Assembly: GCA_035446985.1 (NCBI GenBank)
Contig: DAOTGG010000035.1
Span: forward strand, 1 to 10,773
Direction of reading: 5' to 3'
Length of the DNA: 10,773 bases
Origin: JAQUSX01 sp035446985
Lineage (GTDB): Bacteria > Bacillota > Clostridia > Christensenellales > CAG-314
The first letter of the stretch is position 1. Every line of letters starts with the position of its first letter. Below the pieces are notes generated by a model. That model made no database searches. It saw nothing but the letters and a program-made list of their open reading frames with translations, and was not told where the DNA came from. The position numbers and the translations under genes are program-made. Positions 6,925 through 10,773 of the stretch are shown piece after piece.

Positions 6925-8220
6925 CTAAACGATATCCAGTCTTTGGATTTTTGCGCCGAGTTTTTTCATATGCTCATAAAACTCGGGATACGAAACTCCA
7001 ACGTATTCCGCATTATCTATTATTGTCGGACCTTCCGCAATTAAAGCCGCGACGGAAGTTGCCATAACTATACGGTGGTCGTGATGTCCGTCAATAAAAG
7101 TGCCGTGCAATTTTGAGGGATAAATCGTCAAAGAGTTTTCATCCTCTTCAAAAATCCCGCCCATTTTTTCCAACTCTTCCTTAATGATATGAGTTCTGTC
7201 GGTTTCTTTTAGTCTTGAAGCTTTAATATTAGTTAAAACCGTTTTTCCTTCTTTGCACGCGCAGCCTAATACTGCCAGAGCAGGTACCGCATCGGGAGTA
7301 CCCGAACAATCGATGGTCTGACCTACGAGTCTGTCGCTTCCCGTAACCCTGATGCCTCCGTCAATGTATTCGACCTTGCATCCCGCTTTATTTAAAATAT
7401 CAACGTACGCTTTTTCACCTGCGTAAGTGTTCTTATCGAGATTCAAAAATTCTGCCGTAGAATTTGTTATCGCTGTTGCGATTGTCGGATAACCGGAACT
7501 GCCCCAGTCGCCAGGAATCACAAAATCCGTCGCCTTAACTTTTTGTCTTCCCGTAATGTGATATTTTTTATAATCGTCGTGACTTACATGCAATCCTGCT
7601 TCTTTCATCATTCCTATGGTCATATTGATATACGGCTTTTCGAGAGGCTCGCCTTCTATCGTTATTTCACTATCGTTTTCCGCAAGCGAAGCGCATACCA
7701 AAATACCTGGTGAAAACCATTGCGAATTATGTCCCGGCATAGTAGCCGAGCCGCCCGTGAGAGGTCCACGTATAATAAGCGGAGCCAGCCCGTTGTCTCT
7801 GGTGGAAACCACTTTCGCCCCCATATTGTTTAGCGCGTCAATCATAGGTTTTGCGGGTCTGTAACAGATTTGATAATCGCCCGTCATAACGGACATTCCA
7901 TTAAGCAGCGAAGCCAAAGCCGTGCATGAATAAAATCCCGTGCCTGAGTTTTCAGCGTTCAGCACGTTTTTCGGCTGAGTTAATTTTCCGCCGGTTCCGT
8001 ATACTTTCCAAAGCATATCGTCAGACAAATCGAATTTTGCTCCAAGTTGTTCCAGCATACCTATTATAGAATAACTATCTATATTGTGCAGAGGATTTTT
8101 TATAGTCGTAACGCCGTCGCCCAATGCTCCCAAAAGCAAAGCTCTGGCGGTACCTGATTTATTACCCGATATAGATATTACGCCGCCGAGTTTTTCCGTT
8201 TTATTAACTAAAAATTTCAT
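6925..8220 (-). CDS. EPSP-synthase-like enolpyruvyl transferase (AroA family, divergent)
   Basis: A 431-residue cytoplasmic enzyme of full family length. AroA moves the enolpyruvyl group of PEP to shikimate-3-phosphate. By hand alignment to E. coli numbering, these residues are kept: K22, S23, R27 (here K21, S22, R26), N94 and T97 (N91, T94), R124 (R121), Q171 (Q167), Y200 (Y197), D313 (D310), E341 and R344 in RLKETDR (E339, R342), and R386 in DHR (R383). Phosphate-pocket positions S169 and S197 are Asn165 and Glu194; R100 is Tyr97 and K411 is Val409. It is the first gene of an operon with TRAP transporter genes, divergent from a LysR gene, and no other shikimate gene is in view. The start has GGAG 7 bases upstream. 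It may be a paralogue with another acceptor; housekeeping AroA cannot be excluded. Confidence 0.9.
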   Translation of the reverse strand: MKFLVNKTEKLGGVISISGNKSGTARALLLGALGDGVTTIKNPLHNIDSYSIIGMLEQLGAKFDLSDDMLWKVYGTGGKLTQPKNVLNAENSGTGFYSCTALASLLNGMSVMTGDYQICYRPAKPMIDALNNMGAKVVSTRDNGLAPLIIRGPLTGGSATMPGHNSQWFSPGILVCASLAENDSEITIEGEPLEKPYINMTIGMMKEAGLHVSHDDYKKYHITGRQKVKATDFVIPGDWGSSGYPTIATAITNSTAEFLNLDKNTYAGEKAYVDILNKAGCKVEYIDGGIRVTGSDRLVGQTIDCSGTPDAVPALAVLGCACKEGKTVLTNIKASRLKETDRTHIIKEELEKMGGIFEEDENSLTIYPSKLHGTFIDGHHDHRIVMATSVAALIAEGPTIIDNAEYVGVSYPEFYEHMKKLGAKIQRLDIV

Positions 8221-8260
8221 AAAATATCTCCGTAATTTTATTCTGTTGGATTAATAAGAA

Positions 8261-8269
8261 ATTATCATA
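8261..8269 (-). promoter_or_regulatory. Possible -10 region of the enolpyruvyl transferase-TRAP operon
   Basis: The minus strand reads TATGATAAT here, giving overlapping -10 candidates TATGAT and GATAAT. Transcription would start near 8257-8254. No good -35 lies 16-18 bases upstream, as expected for a promoter that needs an activator. The exact hexamer is uncertain. Confidence 0.4.
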
Positions 8270-8273
8270 ACTC

Positions 8274-8302
8274 TTGACAGAAGTAAAATAGTTATTTATT
8301 AT
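8274..8302 (+). promoter_or_regulatory. Sigma-A-type promoter of the lysR gene
   Basis: A perfect -35 TTGACA (8274-8279), a 17-bp spacer and a -10 TATTAT (8297-8302) predict a start near 8309. It overlaps the region needed by the divergent operon, a normal arrangement for LysR regulators. Confidence 0.75.
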
Positions 8303-8326
8303 AAAATTTATAGATACAACCTATAA
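8288..8326. promoter_or_regulatory. Probable LysR-type regulator binding region (two sites)
   Basis: A perfect inverted repeat TTATAG-N7-CTATAA (8308-8326) contains ATAG-N7-CTAT with the T-N11-A core of LysR boxes. Exactly 22 bp away, about two helical turns, lies an imperfect copy ATAG-N7-TTAT (8288-8302). The perfect site is centred about 60 bp upstream of the predicted start of the divergent operon and just downstream of the predicted lysR start. This suits activation of the operon and repression of lysR. It is an inference from arrangement. Confidence 0.5.
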
Positions 8327-8343
8327 TTAAGGGGGTAATAAAT

Positions 8344-9276
8344 ATGGAAATTAATCAAATTAAATATCTTTTAAAAGTTATGGAAACTAAAAATTTTTCA
8401 AAAGCAGCCGATCAGTTGTTTATTACTCAGCCTACGCTTTCTCAGCAGATAGCAAAATTGGAAGACGAATTGGACGTTGTTTTTATCGACAGGACGACGC
8501 GCGCTTTTTCAATAACAAAGGCGGGCGAAGAATTTTGCGTTTATGCCAAAGACCTTATGAAAAACTGGAACAAGTTGTATTCGGAAATGGCAAAATATCA
8601 GAAAAATAAAAAAAGTTCGATTAAAATAGGGATTTTCCCAACTTTGGCAAAAATTGGTATGACAAATCCGATTTTGAGTTTTACAAATGAAAATCCTAAT
8701 ACAAAAATCGAATTGATTGAAAGCTACAGCGAACATCTTTACTCGATGGTAATCTCAAAAAAAGTCGACTTGGCTATTGTTAACAAAATCGAATATCCCA
8801 TTTACGATAAGAGCCTGAAATTGGCTGTATTTCCGCTTGTAAACGACAGAATAGTATTGCTTTGCGGCGCGAAACATCCCCTTGCGAACGAACCAGCCGT
8901 TTCTCTCCAACAGGCTCTCGAGTATCCTGTAGTCAAACTATCGCCCCATTCGTCCGTCTCAAAAATAATGAACGTTCAATATCAAAAGCAAAATCTTAAA
9001 CCAACCGTCGCTTGCGAATGTGAAAACACAAGCAATATGATTTCGATTGTCGACGAAGGTTACGGAGTATCTTTTTTGTCCAGCACCGTGGCGAACCACT
9101 ATGCGACCGAGAAAACCCGTATGATAAAGATCGTACCAAAAATAAAAAACACCGCGGCTATTATCACTCTAAAGAAAAATTTGAACTCAAAATTGGTAGA
9201 AGATTTCATCGAATATTTATTAGCTTTCGTTCACAACCAAGACGAAAATCATGAAAATTTTCCAAAACGTCAATAA
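8344..9276 (+). CDS. LysR-family transcriptional regulator
   Basis: A 310-residue DNA-binding regulator with the standard plan. A winged helix-turn-helix occupies residues 1-60, with the hallmark NFSKAADQLFITQPTLSQQIAKLEDEL (17-43), then a linker helix and an effector-binding domain from about residue 92 (IKIGIFPTLA) to about 290. The last 20 residues are polar and less conserved. LysR proteins usually sense a small molecule linked to the pathway they control. The divergent position makes the enolpyruvyl transferase-TRAP operon the likely target, with that ligand or a derivative as the probable inducer. The start follows an AAGGGGG ribosome site 8 bases upstream, its own promoter is at 8274-8302, and a terminator follows 58 bases after the stop. 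The effector cannot be deduced. Confidence 0.95.
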   Translation: MEINQIKYLLKVMETKNFSKAADQLFITQPTLSQQIAKLEDELDVVFIDRTTRAFSITKAGEEFCVYAKDLMKNWNKLYSEMAKYQKNKKSSIKIGIFPTLAKIGMTNPILSFTNENPNTKIELIESYSEHLYSMVISKKVDLAIVNKIEYPIYDKSLKLAVFPLVNDRIVLLCGAKHPLANEPAVSLQQALEYPVVKLSPHSSVSKIMNVQYQKQNLKPTVACECENTSNMISIVDEGYGVSFLSSTVANHYATEKTRMIKIVPKIKNTAAIITLKKNLNSKLVEDFIEYLLAFVHNQDENHENFPKRQ

Positions 9277-9334
9277 AAAGCAAGCTAAATCTTTAGTCCG
9301 TAAGTTTATCGTTTAATTTTGTTTTTATATAGAT

Positions 9335-9365
9335 AAAGCCGTAATCATCACGATTACGGTTTTTT
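9335..9365 (+). terminator. Rho-independent terminator of lysR
   Basis: An 8-bp stem CCGTAATC/GATTACGG (9339-9346 with 9352-9359) closes a 5-base loop and is followed by six T. The lower stem can extend through a G-U pair and three A-U pairs. In the minus direction the hairpin is followed only by GGCTTTATC, so it is at best a weak terminator for the gene on the right. Confidence 0.85.
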
Positions 9366-9420
9366 GTATTTAAGTTTTTTTTAAACAACCTTACGACTAA
9401 TTCAAAAAAATTCCCTATTT

Positions 9421-10719
9421 TTACTTTATTATTTCACAACCATTTTTAAATTTTCTACAGATTTCGCTATTCGTCTTTAAAAATGAATACAAAGTATTAT
9501 CGCATGAAATTTTTACATCAGGTGAATTAGAAAAATACCAATAAACGGCATTATATAAATTTTTATCTCCATTTGAAAAATCTAATAAAATATACGGCTC
9601 ATCATACATAGACCTAGGTCTTAAGTTTATTGATGACATCACTTTAGATATATTAGTCATTACGCGTTTTTGCAATACCGTTTTGTCCTCATACACGTTG
9701 AAAAATCTTATTCCTTCGTATTCTTTGGTAATGAGAGATATATTAATTTTAAGCCTATAAATATATGTACTCACATAATGTATAATTTCAAAACATAATA
9801 CTGAATAATCACTTTTTTCACCAACTGTCAGATTATGTATTAATGCAATTTTGTCTAACGTTTGAATTTTTTCACGTATCGGCATTTCCTGTAAGCAAGC
9901 ATTAATAATCTTTCTGTAATCGTTATTTTTAAAGACATCAATTTCAATATAATTTTCAAGTAAATCTTTAAATCTATCTTCAAATTTATCAGAAAAATCA
10001 GCTACCGGCAAGTCAATTTGAAAATTAATAAATTTCTCTAAATATTTACTTGCGCTATATTCACCAAAAATTTTGTTAATTGTTTTATCAAGTTGGTTTT
10101 TGTCAACAGCGACAATCTGTAATATATTTTTTTCGTCATTAAAAATATGATGAAGACGCTCTAAAACTTTTATTGCATATTCGGGGAGACATCTATCTAG
10201 TTCGTCAATAATAATAATGATCTTGGTTTTTTTAGTAAAACCCTCAAGGGCGTGTTTTAAATTTTCAATTTCTGTTTTAAAATCAACAAAATTATCATAT
10301 TTTTTATCGTGTTTTAATTTACAACCTTCTTTTATGGCAGAGATATTAATGCCCGTAACTTTTTCTGTAAGAGAACAGAGAATTTCATCTGCGACTATTA
10401 ATAGTGACGTGCCAACCTCTTTTAAAATAGTTTTTAATAAAATTTTCTCTTCAACTGTTTTTTTAATAACTGAAACCATTGCAATTAATGGTTCTTCGTA
10501 AAAATCATTTTCCCACGCGTTATATTTAATTATAAAATAATCTTGTTTATTATCGTATTTTTCAATCAGCATATCGACTACAATCGATTTACCCGCACCC
10601 CATTCTCCATTTAACGCAAAACATCTGCCTTTTTTACTAATATCAGTATTTTGTATTATGTTTTCCAATTTTTCAACAAATTTATTTCTTTCTAAAACAT
10701 CTATGAAATCTTTTTCCAT
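9421..10719 (-). CDS. KAP-family P-loop NTPase
   Basis: A 432-residue predicted ATPase of the KAP family. Walker A is GEWGAGKS (residues 38-45). The family-typical YNAWEND follows (66-72). Walker B is IIIIIDELDRCLPE (167-180), in the characteristic KAP context LDRC-P-E followed by a leucine-rich helix. Further on, SKYLEKFINFQIDLP (224-238) matches the conserved post-Walker block. Many KAP proteins carry membrane segments inserted near Walker A; only one weakly hydrophobic stretch (about 103-114) is visible, so this one is probably soluble or peripheral. The C-terminal 190 residues are not recognised. Members occur patchily in bacteria, often on mobile elements or near defence genes, and their activities are mostly unknown. 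The gene is more A+T-rich than its neighbours, suggesting transfer. It appears to stand alone, though its upstream side is cut off. Confidence 0.88.
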   Translation of the reverse strand: MEKDFIDVLERNKFVEKLENIIQNTDISKKGRCFALNGEWGAGKSIVVDMLIEKYDNKQDYFIIKYNAWENDFYEEPLIAMVSVIKKTVEEKILLKTILKEVGTSLLIVADEILCSLTEKVTGINISAIKEGCKLKHDKKYDNFVDFKTEIENLKHALEGFTKKTKIIIIIDELDRCLPEYAIKVLERLHHIFNDEKNILQIVAVDKNQLDKTINKIFGEYSASKYLEKFINFQIDLPVADFSDKFEDRFKDLLENYIEIDVFKNNDYRKIINACLQEMPIREKIQTLDKIALIHNLTVGEKSDYSVLCFEIIHYVSTYIYRLKINISLITKEYEGIRFFNVYEDKTVLQKRVMTNISKVMSSINLRPRSMYDEPYILLDFSNGDKNLYNAVYWYFSNSPDVKISCDNTLYSFLKTNSEICRKFKNGCEIIK

Positions 10720-10727
10720 AAAACAAT

Positions 10728-10732
10728 TCCTT
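10728..10732 (-). promoter_or_regulatory. Shine-Dalgarno AAGGA deciding the start of the KAP gene
   Basis: AAGGA lies 8 bases before ATG 10719. An in-frame TTG at 10740 would place this site inside the coding sequence, so the ATG is the preferred start. Confidence 0.65.
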
Positions 10733-10751
10733 TTGTACAAGTTTTTATTGA

Positions 10752-10757
10752 ATTATA
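10752..10757 (-). promoter_or_regulatory. Perfect -10 hexamer TATAAT before the KAP gene
   Basis: TATAAT on the minus strand would start transcription near 10745, about 25 bases before the start codon. The -35 should fall at about 10775-10780, just outside the window, so the promoter cannot be confirmed. Confidence 0.4.
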
Positions 10758-10773
10758 TAACTATTTATACTTA

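Noticed and set aside
6909..6927. Hairpin TAGCTAA/TTAGCTA at the stop codon of the enolpyruvyl transferase gene.
   Set aside because: Short and A/T-rich, no T-run in the operon direction, and TAGCTA is itself palindromic, so chance is likely.
6925..8220. MurA (UDP-GlcNAc enolpyruvyl transferase) instead of AroA family.
   Set aside because: The KSGTAR, RLKETDR and DHR motifs and spacing follow AroA, and the MurA catalytic Cys loop is absent.
8221..8343. A riboswitch or T-box leader in the divergent region.
   Set aside because: No conserved riboswitch elements or T-box sequence were seen; the predicted leaders are only about 35 bases.

Overview
The window looks like part of a low-to-moderate G+C Firmicute (Clostridia-like) genome. 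The signs are lipoprotein signal peptides beginning MKK, AGGAG/GGAGG ribosome binding sites before most genes, TTGACA-type sigma-A promoters and rho-independent terminators. A run of exactly 100 N (6675-6774) shows that this is a draft scaffold, possibly a metagenome-assembled genome. No RNA gene, CRISPR array, insertion sequence or origin was found.

Left block (1-3764, minus strand, read right to left). A promoter at 3764-3737 drives four closely spaced genes: a membrane-anchored PHP-type metallohydrolase of the CehA/McbA type, a DUF4430 (transcobalamin C-terminal-like) lipoprotein, a BMP-family (PnrA/BmpA/Med) substrate-binding lipoprotein, and the N-terminal third or less of a nucleoside-type ABC transporter ATPase that runs off the left edge. 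This looks like an import operon in which two lipoproteins and an outward-facing hydrolase serve one ABC transporter. Its permease genes would lie beyond base 1.

Middle block (3919-9365). A LysR regulator (plus strand) is divergent from a minus-strand operon: an EPSP-synthase-like enolpyruvyl transferase, a TAXI-type TRAP solute-binding lipoprotein (interrupted by the assembly gap) and a fused DctQM-type TRAP permease. A bidirectional hairpin terminator at 3919-3951 ends the operon. The 123-bp divergent region holds a good lysR promoter, an inverted repeat fitting a LysR box, and an imperfect second copy 22 bp away. The enzyme keeps most PEP-site and catalytic residues, but two of the positions that hold the 3-phosphate of shikimate-3-phosphate are Asn and Glu. 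It may therefore be a transporter-linked paralogue with another acceptor and not housekeeping AroA. This locus is the best candidate here for an undescribed system.

Right block (9366-10773). A visibly more A+T-rich minus-strand gene encodes a stand-alone KAP-family P-loop NTPase with its own -10 element near the right edge. Its composition and family suggest an acquired accessory gene, perhaps defence-related, but no neighbour is visible to test this.
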